Positions 52,221 through 62,006 of a stretch of 64,000 bases of DNA are shown here, in pieces. The stretch is from Tritrichomonas musculus (Eukaryota > Parabasalia > Tritrichomonadida > Tritrichomonadidae), in assembly GCA_039105265.1 (NCBI GenBank), contig JAPFFF010000015.1, positions 496,001 through 560,000 on the forward strand, in the 5' to 3' direction. Position 1 is the stretch's first letter; each line of letters opens with the position of its first letter. The notes beneath the pieces were generated by a model, which saw nothing but the letters and a program-made list of their open reading frames with translations, was not told where the DNA came from and did no database searches. The translations under genes were made by a program, and so were the position numbers.

Positions 52221-54575
52221 GTTTTTTATAAGAAGTAAATTAACGTCTTTTTAAAATTCTAATCTCATTTTTTCGTTTCAGCATTGGATTATATACATTC
52301 AAATCAATAAATATTATTAAATTTCTTTGTATAATCATTTTATGAATGCCTCTTTCTATATATTATCTATTTTATCATTAATATTTCATTCAATGTTTTC
52401 AATTATTACAAAAAACAAAAGTGATATAAAAATAAGAGCAATTGTTCAGCCAATTTTTAGAATAAATAGCTTTTTATGATATGACACGCTAACATATATA
52501 ATATTCCAATATATTCAATACTTTATGCATTAGAAATAAGTTGATTATAATTTTCTAAATCGATACGATTAATAAAATGCATTATAATTTTTAATTCGTA
52601 CTTAGTTATATAACATATTTTTTTTAAAAATATGAGTTGAATTAACGTCTTTGATTCAGATTAAGTGAAACAAGTTTCTTGCCTGTAGAGATTGCAATAA
52701 GCATGCTTTTTTGAAAAAATAAAGTAAAAATTTTTTTTTCTAATATCTTGATATTTTTACTCATTTTTAAACATATGCCAGATATTTAGAAAATGATTTT
52801 TCAGCTAAAAAATAGAATATTTAAAAATGGAATTCCAAATCCTTAAAATGAACAATTGTTTAGAATTCTCACAGGATTTATTTTTCAAAGAATATTTTTC
52901 CATCCCAGAACTTTTTCTATTTATTTAACCAAATATGCAATCAAAAGAAACTCAAAAAACATATTGGTTTCTATTTTTTTTATTCTTTTATTTTTGGAGA
53001 ATCAAAAGAAAAAATATTTTTTTAATTTTTATTATCTAGTTCAGTTTTTTTATTTTAACCTAAAATTTTTTCTTATAATTTGTTTTATTTAACAAGATAA
53101 AAGGAAAAAAAATATATAATTATTTCTGAAAAATATTTTTCAGTTAATATTTTTGGAATTCAATTAATTTCATTATTAAATTCTTTTATATTTGAAATAC
53201 TTTAAAATAAATAATAAAGTTGATTTAAATATAATTGAAATGTTTATCGATTATCGAAAAAATACTTAAAGCATTGAAAAAATAAACTATATTGAAAAGT
53301 TAAATAAAAATAAAACCCCATATATGTAAATTTTATTAATTAAATTACCATTAATATTTATTTTAAATAGTATTAATCTTTTAGAATTGAATTTATATAT
53401 TATATTAATAGTTTCTCAATTTAATCGAAAAGAAATGAAAAAGATATTTAAAAAAAATGTATTTTTATTTTCGAAATTTGAATACTAAACAAAATTTATC
53501 GTTATTAAGAAATTTCATCCAAATGGTTCAATTTGAGCAAAAAATTTCTCAATTAGGATTCTATTTTTCCATATCAAAATGGTATCACAGTATGCTACAT
53601 TGATTGACAATCAAAATATATAGGCTTTACTCAAGAAAATCCAAAAAATGCAATCATATTTCTTTTTCTGATTCATTTATTAAAATTCCTGATATAACGA
53701 ATTATTAGCGACATATTATCTAGTATGATCATACCTTTTCTAAATGTTAAAATTGCTTCTTTCTAGAAGATCCAACTACCTATATGAAAATAATTGAATT
53801 TTTTTCAATGGTACGATATTCCAATATCATTTTCCAAATGAATATTTTATATTTATTTTCATAAATTATGTACATTAATTGGAAATCTTCGGGATTTTAT
53901 ATATTTTCAATATGGGTTCAATAAAATCAACAGATAAAAAAAAGGAGGTCTGAAATTTCGATAAAAAGTTCTCTTAATTTCATGTATGACAGTGATAGAC
54001 CTACAAAACTACATTCACTTTTATATATAATTAATGCATATTTTGAATATAAACTTTTTATTAGTAAATACTTATTCATTACATGATCCAAATATCTGAT
54101 TTTTTCACTTTTTTATGCAATCATTTTCTAACCATTTTATTGGTATGATCAAAAAATCTCGATGATTTCACGTTCATTAAAACATAATACACAACTAAAA
54201 ATTCATTAGAAAATCCTGTGGGATTTGTTTTTTTGGGATTGATATAAGAGGAGCTTTGAAAATATTGAATACCTATAGAAATAAATTTAATGTATATTCA
54301 ATACTTTCTGTGCAAATTCAATTTTTTCAATTAAATTTAAATCCAACTTTATCCTTAAACTTCACAAATATAATAAATATAAATATCTTGGAAATATATA
54401 AATAAAATCCTAAAATATACTTTTAAATATTTATTATTATTATATATATAAATTAATAATTGAGTAAAATATAAATTATCATACAAATGGGAGTATATTT
54501 ACCTTTACTATAACAAGAAATTTGTATTAAATACAAAAATTTTGTAAACAATACAAATATTTTGTATTAAAAACC
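52221..54575. other. Gene-free 2.36-kb segment between direct repeats
   Basis: Very AT-rich, no frame with protein-like composition (the frame at 52,856-53,092 is Phe/Leu/Ile noise). No polymerase, integrase or transposase motif, so it is not a recognisable element interior. Confidence 0.55.
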
Positions 54576-54781
54576 AAATTTTCGTAACACATACAAAATT
54601 TTCGTAACAGATACAAAATTTCGTTATAGATAAAAAAATTTTGTTATAGATGATTTTTTTTTGTTTTAGATAAAAAAATTTCGTCACATATACTATTTTT
54701 TTGTTACAAATACTAATTATTGGTTATTAATAAATGATTTTTGTATCAATAACATATTTTTTGTTATTGATATAAAATTTT
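54576..54781 (+). repeat. 206-bp direct repeat, copy 2
   Basis: Second copy of 52,015-52,220, lying just downstream of the 3' end of the SAPS-like gene. It is preceded by related 18-bp motifs in a different phase (ATACAAATATTTTGTATT). Confidence 0.92.
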
Positions 54782-54856
54782 ATTATAGAAAATTAAAATG
54801 ATGACATATTGGGCCCTGAAAAAAATTTTATCAACTTTTTGAAAAGATAATAAATT

Positions 54857-56527
54857 TTATATAACATTATTTACAGAAATATTCCAATTTATAGGTTTAA
54901 ACGTGTCTATGCTTGGATAACGAACTATGTTAGGTCGAATGCACATACCGCCATAATCATTTGACATTATGCCCGATATCTTTCTAATTACTGGCAAACA
55001 AACTTCAAGAAAATCTTGCCATTCTTCTAACCGTGCCTTGAGTTCGTCATTATTTGAGCACATTTCAATCACTTGCTTGACAAATTCAAGTGTAAATGCG
55101 CGCTGATTCACATTAACAGAACACTTTTTATTGCTATCTATGATTTTTGCGGATTTATCAATGATATTTTTTGCTGTATCATTATTTTCCGCATCATTTG
55201 CTATTTCTTTAATATCATCATTGCTTATTTTACTGTCATTTTCATCATTACAAATTATGCTATCATTTTCGTCATCGTCGATTATGCTGTCATTTTCTAT
55301 TATGCTATCGGAAGTTAATGAAGCTGATTTATTTAATATTGATAAGAAATTGGTTTCTTCCTCATCTTTGATTTTTTCAATGATGACAGGAATAAAAATT
55401 TCAATAACATATGGCTGGATATCACTTATTTCTATCAAAATCAGCATTAATGTACATACAGCTGATAATGCAAAAGATGACGCTGAAAATTCATCATATA
55501 TATTAACAAGAGTTTGAATCAACAGTTTTCCATCAACTTGCGAAGCAAAAGATGGATAACAACTGAACAAACTTCCTAGAAACTCCAACGCATTTTCTTG
55601 ATACTTATAAAAAAATTGAAAATCATTGGGAAAATAAGATATTTCCTTTTCCAAATCATAATCTATACTTAAGTCAATTTCTCCTTTGATCGTGGAAAGC
55701 GCGTTCATATATAATGTGGAAAAATCATTTGCATTTGTTGAATCAATGGATTCATTTGCAAGTTTCCACTGCTTGGCAAGTATTTTTCGATCATCTGTTG
55801 GAAGAAACTCTAATGCAAATTGAATAAGACTTGGCGGAAGACATCCATCAGCTTGCATAATACTAACATATTTTATAAATATATCATAAATTGACAATAT
55901 CCCATCAATACTAATTGAATTATTAGCTTCGTTATGCCATTTTGTAATTATATCAATTACTGTATCCTGAAATTTTATTAACCGCAAGTAAGCTTTTACT
56001 TCTTCTCTTGCAGATGATACAATTAAATCAAAGAACGATGAAACCATAGCGTTGTCACAAAATTTGAGGAATTTTGGAATAAAACGAAAGTTGTTTATAT
56101 TTTCCTGACACTTGTTAAAACATTTTTCCAGAATTGTAGCAAATCTTGAAACGGTGCAGTCCCAACTCAAGTGTTTATTATCATCGTTCTGATCTTTTTC
56201 TAAATCATCTTCATACCTGCATAATACCTTGCGCGCTAATGAATTTATTCTCGTACTATCACTAATCGCATAAATGATTTTGATGTTATTAGCTTCAATA
56301 ATTTTCATTGCTCGTTTTGATAAATCTGTTTGCTTTGAACTTGCTACTGAATCGAACAATGCATAATCGAGTAATTCATCTATATGATCAACAACAAAAG
56401 TAGTTACGATTTTGTTATTTCTTTTAATTGATATCAATGCATCTGTTTCTTCTAAAAAAGATTTAAACGTAACTTCATTCCGTTCTATACGATTAAATAA
56501 GCACTCTTTAAAAAAACCTTGTTTCAT
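54857..56527 (-). CDS. SAPS-domain-like protein (possible PP6 regulatory subunit)
   Basis: A 556-residue all-helical protein. The N-terminus NEVTFKSFLEETDALISIKR, then NNKIVTTFVVDHIDELLDYA, follows the SAPS pattern (TLEELLDEDDLLQECKxQN followed by a helix ending ELLDYI). A cluster consistent with the next SAPS helices comes later (WDCTVSRFATILEKCF, FLKFCDNAMVSSFFDLIV). SAPS proteins are regulatory subunits of Sit4/PP6-type phosphatases. An acidic repeat (ENDSIIDDDENDSIICNDEN, about residues 405-430) interrupts the C-terminal part. If not SAPS, it is an armadillo-type helical protein of unknown role. Confidence 0.65.
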   Translation of the reverse strand: MKQGFFKECLFNRIERNEVTFKSFLEETDALISIKRNNKIVTTFVVDHIDELLDYALFDSVASSKQTDLSKRAMKIIEANNIKIIYAISDSTRINSLARKVLCRYEDDLEKDQNDDNKHLSWDCTVSRFATILEKCFNKCQENINNFRFIPKFLKFCDNAMVSSFFDLIVSSAREEVKAYLRLIKFQDTVIDIITKWHNEANNSISIDGILSIYDIFIKYVSIMQADGCLPPSLIQFALEFLPTDDRKILAKQWKLANESIDSTNANDFSTLYMNALSTIKGEIDLSIDYDLEKEISYFPNDFQFFYKYQENALEFLGSLFSCYPSFASQVDGKLLIQTLVNIYDEFSASSFALSAVCTLMLILIEISDIQPYVIEIFIPVIIEKIKDEEETNFLSILNKSASLTSDSIIENDSIIDDDENDSIICNDENDSKISNDDIKEIANDAENNDTAKNIIDKSAKIIDSNKKCSVNVNQRAFTLEFVKQVIEMCSNNDELKARLEEWQDFLEVCLPVIRKISGIMSNDYGGMCIRPNIVRYPSIDTFKPINWNISVNNVI

Positions 56528-57137
56528 ATGCCTACTATTTTTACAATATTGTTCTATTTATTTAAAAAATATTAGAAAGTGAACATCAAAACGCGGGCTT
56601 TTTAATTTGAATTGAATTCCAACAAACTTTTTAAGAAGTCTACTTCGTGAAAAGTTTTCACTTAAAACGTAAATTTGCTTCCTCTTTGAAATTTTTTTAA
56701 AAATAGCGGTTTTCTTAGATTTTATGACACATTGCCACCATAATTTTTGAATTGATATTTACTTCTCTTTTAGCTTCACTTTAATCCTTCCTTTCTTTAT
56801 TCACTATTCAAATTCCCATGACTGAAGGCCACTATTAATATTTCTTTATCTTTTTTTTAATTTTGCCAAAATTTATCACATTATACTTTTGTTGAATATA
56901 GCTTAATTAAGATTTGTTTTTAAATATATAATCCATATAAATTTTTATTTGGTTATTGATAAAAATTCATACATATCAAATTAATAATATTCAAAATCCT
57001 TTAGATTATATATTTCATCATTAATAAACAACAAAAAACTCAAAACTAAAATCAATAATAACAAGGAAAATATTTACAAACAATAAAATACAACAATACA
57101 ATTCGTATAATACTAATGAAGAAGAATTTTTTGAAGT
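56528..57137. other. Intergenic gap
   Basis: AT-rich; promoter of the SAPS-like gene and 3' flank of the rhomboid gene. No gene seen. Confidence 0.5.
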
Positions 57138-58070
57138 TCATGGATTATTCGTCCATTCTTCTTGCTGAACTTCAAAAGCTTCTTCTTCATTTAAATTTGA
57201 AATAGGTGAACTTGCTTGAGGGAGAGGCCCACCAACTCTTCTACCTTGACCAACAAATGCAGATGAACTGTTACGATTGCTATTATGATTAACATTTTGA
57301 TCGTTATCCAAATTTTGGTCATTGTTATTGCGAAACGGAAACCAATTAAATAAACTAAATGGCCGATATTCTGTTCCACTTGTATGCGCTGTTTCAGCTG
57401 GAAGGTATCCAATCTGTGCTGTACAACAACGACAGAAAGATCTTTCGAATGAAGCAAAGAAGCTTGATGGAGGAGTTAAGAAATCTAATACATTAAATTT
57501 ATAAAGATATCCAACTAAAAGGCCAGAAAGATGTCCCAAAAAAGATACATTACGCAATATAACTTGCATTAAAAGCAATAGAAGCCATGGATATATTGAA
57601 GATGGTACAAGAATGAGCCCAAAAAGTGAACGAGTCGGATTTGCTCCTTCAATTGAATTATCGATAACAATAAGCGTAAATAAAACGCCACTGAAACCAA
57701 GAGAACCAGTGTAAAAATAAGAAGAATCACCACCAAGCATCATAATATAAGCAATAATGACATGGAGCAGAGATGATAAAAATCCAAAAATCATTATATG
57801 ATATAAAAAAGATAATGTACCAATTCTATTTTCAAGAGAAGCTCCAAGTTGCGTAAAACTCAACATATTCATTGCAAGATGAAGGATTCCGCCATGCAAA
57901 AACATTGAAGTAAATAATCGATAAATTTCTCCTTTACAAACTAATGCTGGAATTAATACAAAATATCTAGTAGCGTAACGATCGATAAATAAAAAACGAA
58001 TAATATGAATAAGGACCATAACAATAAGTAGAAACCTAGTTCCAAAACGAAGCGAATTCAATCTTTCCAT
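57138..58070 (-). CDS. Rhomboid-family intramembrane serine protease
   Basis: A 310-residue polytopic membrane protein with about six transmembrane helices in residues 10-190. Catalytic residues are present: the GFSG motif with Ser127 in the fourth helix and His180 in GHLSG of the last helix. The family FLHGGILHLAMNMLSF segment (59-72) supplies the oxyanion-side His/Asn. The six-helix form with an N-terminal core and a long cytosolic tail resembles RHBDD1/RHBL4-type rhomboids of the ER. The tail contains a Cys cluster (FCRCCTAQ) and Asn-rich low complexity. It should be active; substrates such as surface adhesins are known for other trichomonad rhomboids but not shown here. Confidence 0.92.
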   Translation of the reverse strand: MERLNSLRFGTRFLLIVMVLIHIIRFLFIDRYATRYFVLIPALVCKGEIYRLFTSMFLHGGILHLAMNMLSFTQLGASLENRIGTLSFLYHIMIFGFLSSLLHVIIAYIMMLGGDSSYFYTGSLGFSGVLFTLIVIDNSIEGANPTRSLFGLILVPSSIYPWLLLLLMQVILRNVSFLGHLSGLLVGYLYKFNVLDFLTPPSSFFASFERSFCRCCTAQIGYLPAETAHTSGTEYRPFSLFNWFPFRNNNDQNLDNDQNVNHNSNRNSSSAFVGQGRRVGGPLPQASSPISNLNEEEAFEVQQEEWTNNP

Positions 58071-58244
58071 TTATAAATAGAATTTCAGCATTATTATATT
58101 TTCAATAAAACCCAATTTTCTCAATTATTGATATAGAAAAACAATAATAAATATTAAATATATATAAGAAAAATTATATTCTATATTAAACATTTAATTA
58201 CTTAAAAAATTTTGAATTTTTTCTATATCATGATCAATAAAGAT

Positions 58245-60935
58245 TCAAAAAAAATGATAGCTATCTTTTGTTTTCAAAGGCACTATTAAAGAATCCAGCT
58301 CTTTCATTAGTGTCTTCATCAAATCGGTATCATAATTGCCTTTTTTATACTTATATATTAAAGCAATAATTTTGAGATTCTTTTTTCTAACATCCTCATC
58401 ATCATTTGATTCATCATCATTAAGTTTCGTAACTATACTAACAGGATCATTTTCAATCAACGAGTCATCAGGATAAAAATTAAACTTAAGCAATATGTAA
58501 AGAACACTTGTCACTTTTTTCATCAGTGCATAATCAAACAATGACATTTTTTCTTCAGAATCAGGCGAAACAGTTAAAAGAAGATTTTTGTCAGCATTAC
58601 CAAATTTAATTAACATCATTGCCATCCAAGATTGCTCATTATCAATGACGTTCATCCAAACGTTTTCATTATAAGAATTGCCAGGAGAAACGTCGATTCC
58701 AATATTGATGTAAAAATGCAATATACCAAAATGTTTCCTTTGGTTAGAAAAGCTATATTTTCCAATACTAATATTAGTCTTAGCAAAGCTAATCAATGGA
58801 TTTAATGAATCGTCTGATTGTTCAATGATCCATTCTTTAGAGAAGCCAATCCAATATAAGAAAAGTGCAAATTCAGATTCAGTAGAACCTTTTTCAATCG
58901 ACAATTTAATCAAAGACATGATATTTTGATAAAATTCATTTTCACTTTCATTTTTACATTGATAATTAAAAATTGTAAAGTCACTTCTTTTCATTTTTTC
59001 ATTTCTTTGATCAGAATTGAATTGATTTATGAAATTCATTGCACCATTGAAGGATGAATCAATTAATTTAACGTATGATAATGCACTTTCTTTATCATAG
59101 TTTGGATTTAGTTTTTTATTCAATTCTTCATAAAGTGTAAAAAGTGCATAAAAATAGTAATTATTATGAATTATCTTTAAAAGCTTCTCAGCATAATAGA
59201 AATCACCAGATTTTACACATGCATTGAAGAATTGTAAATTTATGAATATCGATAAATATGAATCAGAGCAACAAAGTGTGACATAAAAAGGAAAATGATT
59301 CTCAATTAAAAAAGAAGCTGCTTCAACATCAAAAACTTTTCTTGTTCTGTAAATTAAATTTATATATGCGTTATATTGAGTAATGATTTGCTGATTTTCA
59401 ATATAACCAATTTCTTCTTCTTTCCCTTCTGCTTTATTCTTCATTGGACTGAAAAATTTTTCATCAAAAATATTGAAATCAAAATTATTCAAAATTTTTT
59501 TGATCATTGGAATAGTTTTCGTGTTAGAAAAGAGTAGAGCTAATTGAAAGAATTTTATCTGACCTTCTGCTAAATCGATTTTTCTCTCAAACTTGAAATT
59601 AATTTCATTCAAAAAGTAAATTGCACTTTGTATCAGTAAGACATCTGTTAACTCAATAAAGAGAGATTCAGTAAAAGGATTGGATTTATATTTCATAAGA
59701 ATATATTTGGCCATTTTTAGTGCAGGAGCCGACTTTTTTAACCAATGATTAGTATGAGCATTTTCATTCTTTTTATAATTAGAACAATCTAAACGATAAG
59801 TGTGTGGAATGATGAAATCAAGGAGCTTATCATATTTAATACATTTTACAGCACGTTTTAGAAGAGGATCCATAGATTGAGGTTCTCTTAAGTTGAGTAG
59901 ATAATGAACAACATCAAGATGAAAATGATCAATTGCTTCATAATAAGCAAAAAGCAATTCTTGGTCTTTTTCATCTTCTATATCTTGTTGATCGTCATTA
60001 TTATTGTCATCACTATCATCATCGTCGTCACTTTTCTTTTTCTTCTTTTTCTTCTTCTTTTTATCATATGGATTGAAATCTTCATCATCATCACTTTTCT
60101 TCTTCTTCCTTTTACTTTTTTTAGATTTTAATGATTCATCTTTTAACGTTAAATATAATTTTGCTAGAATTTTAACACATGATAATGAACCTGATGAACA
60201 AGCAGAAAGTAAAGCTCCATAAATGTCACCAATTGAAGGTTCACCATACTTAATTAAATAATTGATACATTCTGGCTGTCCGCCTTTTGCTGCGGAAACA
60301 ATCGGATGGCCATAACTTTTCAATTTTTTAATAAGCTTGGGATCAATTTCTCTGAAAAAGTCTAGAACTTCTATTTGTCCGTTGAATGCTGCTTTGTTGA
60401 CACATGAGTTGTTTTCATTTTGACTGATAATTGGGCATCCGTGACTCCACAAATATTTAACTACATCGACATTACCAAAATAAGATGCTATTGTAATTGG
60501 ACGAACACCATCTTTGTTTATTAAGTCACATTCAGATTGATCGAATAGCATTCGAACAATACTTAAAGAACCACCTGCACAAGCAAAATGAAACGCATCC
60601 CTTTTATCAACACCTGGCAAACCAAGAATACATTCTACAATTTTTTCAGCTTTAAAAAAAGCTGCAACACATAAGACTGTAGGATTTTTTAATTCATCAA
60701 AAAAAGGTTGATAAAGATAATCTGAAATATAAAAACGTTCTCTAGATTGAAGAAGGGTGCCATCAATGTCAAATTCCGGACTTGAAACAAGTTCAATAAA
60801 AGCATTAGAGTCATCTTTGATAATTAATGGTATACATTGTTTAGAAAATTTATCTGCAGCAATAGCAACATCCCATTTTGGATCAATATCTTCGTCATAA
60901 TTATCATGAAGAATATAGTTTTGTACACTATTCAT
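58245..60935 (-). CDS. Ankyrin-repeat protein with Lys/Asp-rich insert
   Basis: An 896-residue protein. Ankyrin-type repeats occupy residues 75-270 (TVLCVAAFFKAEKIVECIL, FHFACAGGSLSIVRMLF, RPITIASYFGNVDVVKYLW, SCVNKAAFNGQIEVLDFF, PIVSAAKGGQPECINYLI). Residues 270-320 are a run of Lys blocks alternating with Asp/Glu/Ser, which look like nuclear-localisation signals or a flexible charged linker. More diverged ankyrin-like helices continue to about 850 (SLFDYALMKKVTSVLYILL). There is no catalytic domain, signal peptide or membrane segment. Trichomonads carry hundreds of ankyrin proteins; the role is unknown. An initiator-like TCATA precedes the ATG. Confidence 0.85.
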   Translation of the reverse strand: MNSVQNYILHDNYDEDIDPKWDVAIAADKFSKQCIPLIIKDDSNAFIELVSSPEFDIDGTLLQSRERFYISDYLYQPFFDELKNPTVLCVAAFFKAEKIVECILGLPGVDKRDAFHFACAGGSLSIVRMLFDQSECDLINKDGVRPITIASYFGNVDVVKYLWSHGCPIISQNENNSCVNKAAFNGQIEVLDFFREIDPKLIKKLKSYGHPIVSAAKGGQPECINYLIKYGEPSIGDIYGALLSACSSGSLSCVKILAKLYLTLKDESLKSKKSKRKKKKSDDDEDFNPYDKKKKKKKKKKSDDDDDSDDNNNDDQQDIEDEKDQELLFAYYEAIDHFHLDVVHYLLNLREPQSMDPLLKRAVKCIKYDKLLDFIIPHTYRLDCSNYKKNENAHTNHWLKKSAPALKMAKYILMKYKSNPFTESLFIELTDVLLIQSAIYFLNEINFKFERKIDLAEGQIKFFQLALLFSNTKTIPMIKKILNNFDFNIFDEKFFSPMKNKAEGKEEEIGYIENQQIITQYNAYINLIYRTRKVFDVEAASFLIENHFPFYVTLCCSDSYLSIFINLQFFNACVKSGDFYYAEKLLKIIHNNYYFYALFTLYEELNKKLNPNYDKESALSYVKLIDSSFNGAMNFINQFNSDQRNEKMKRSDFTIFNYQCKNESENEFYQNIMSLIKLSIEKGSTESEFALFLYWIGFSKEWIIEQSDDSLNPLISFAKTNISIGKYSFSNQRKHFGILHFYINIGIDVSPGNSYNENVWMNVIDNEQSWMAMMLIKFGNADKNLLLTVSPDSEEKMSLFDYALMKKVTSVLYILLKFNFYPDDSLIENDPVSIVTKLNDDESNDDEDVRKKNLKIIALIYKYKKGNYDTDLMKTLMKELDSLIVPLKTKDSYHFF

Positions 60936-60936
60936 T

Positions 60937-60941
60937 TATGA
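60937..60941 (-). promoter_or_regulatory. Initiator-like motif TCATA
   Basis: Minus-strand TCATA one base before the ATG of the ankyrin gene, matching TCAYW. Confidence 0.45.
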
Positions 60942-61088
60942 CCACTTTTTCAATTATAATACAAATATAAATATATTACTTTTATTATAATAAAATGATT
61001 CATTTTCACTGTCTTATTTTCTTCTAGAATTTCAAATTTTTCAGATTTCTCAATTTTTGACATTTTCAAAAAGTTTTACTAATAATAA

Positions 61089-61667
61089 ATGGGATGCTGC
61101 CATTCATTTACAACTTCATTTAATTTTTTACAAAGTCCGCACTCCCCTTCTTCTGGTATAACAAATAGTAGGTCTACTGCCAAATCGATTAATGATCATA
61201 CAGATGACACAATCCCTCTTACTTCTTCAAAAGCTAAAAATAAAAGCAGAGATTTAATCGATCACAATGAAGAAAATTTTTCTCGCATAATTCCTCTCCT
61301 AGAAGAAAGAGACCCAAGTTCAAAATTTGCAAACGTGAATGATCAACGACGTTTTTCAACCACAAGCATTAGAAGTCATTCTTCATCTTCTTCATTTGCA
61401 AGCCTTGAAAACGGAATATCAAATTCTATCAAAGAAAATGAATTTCATCGTGAAGATATTAAAGATGAAAACGCAAACTCAAATCAAAGCCAGATTCAAA
61501 GCACAAATTTAAATTCATCTATGAATGAAAATACAAATAATGCACAATTAAATAATAATCACAATGATGACATTAATTTACTTTACAATAAAGATGATCT
61601 TCTAATGTCTACTGAAGATGAAGGCGGAATTTCAGGCGAAATGGACTCTTCATTTGATGATAATTGA
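61089..61667 (+). CDS. Small disordered protein with lipid-anchor N-terminus (MGCC)
   Basis: A 192-residue Ser/Asn/Asp-rich protein without a folded domain. It starts MGCCHSFTTSF: Gly2 fits an N-myristoylation site (with Ser6) and Cys3/Cys4 fit palmitoylation, so it is probably attached to the cytosolic face of a membrane. The rest has many possible phosphorylation sites (RRFSTTSIRSHSSSSSFASL) and an acidic C-terminus. It is divergent from the ankyrin gene across a 153-bp gap. No family recognised; the coding call rests on codon composition and the N-terminal signal. Confidence 0.7.
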   Translation: MGCCHSFTTSFNFLQSPHSPSSGITNSRSTAKSINDHTDDTIPLTSSKAKNKSRDLIDHNEENFSRIIPLLEERDPSSKFANVNDQRRFSTTSIRSHSSSSSFASLENGISNSIKENEFHREDIKDENANSNQSQIQSTNLNSSMNENTNNAQLNNNHNDDINLLYNKDDLLMSTEDEGGISGEMDSSFDDN

Positions 61668-62006
61668 AAAAGAAAGAGGAAAACTATACGTTACCTTAAC
61701 ACGCCATTTTTGCTACATATTATTTCACAACCAATATGTATTAGAAGAAGGAATTCACCACAATATAATCAAATTCAACTCATTTATAATTAATTTAAAA
61801 TCGAAGAACAACGGGGGGGGGGAAAAAAAAAAAAAAAAATTGTTTATTTTATTAATCTACATATAATAAATAAGAGCGGTACTTAATTTTGATTTTTCTA
61901 CATATGCCATTAAAATTAATAATGTATATTTTGTAAATTTGTATTGACTAACAAATGATAAAATAAAAAGAAAAAAAAATATAAAACGTACGTTTAAATA
62001 AATAAA
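61668..62006. other. Intergenic gap with G10-A17 tract
   Basis: AT-rich except for a run of ten G (61,813-61,822) followed at once by seventeen A (to 61,839). No gene seen. Confidence 0.6.

Noticed and set aside
52856-53092. 78-codon Phe/Ile/Leu-rich frame
   Set aside because: Composition is that of random AT-rich DNA; no initiator context and no homology pattern.
52015-54781. LTR retrotransposon (direct repeats with interior)
   Set aside because: No TG/CA ends, primer-binding site or reverse transcriptase/integrase/gag-like frame is seen, and the interior is noncoding.
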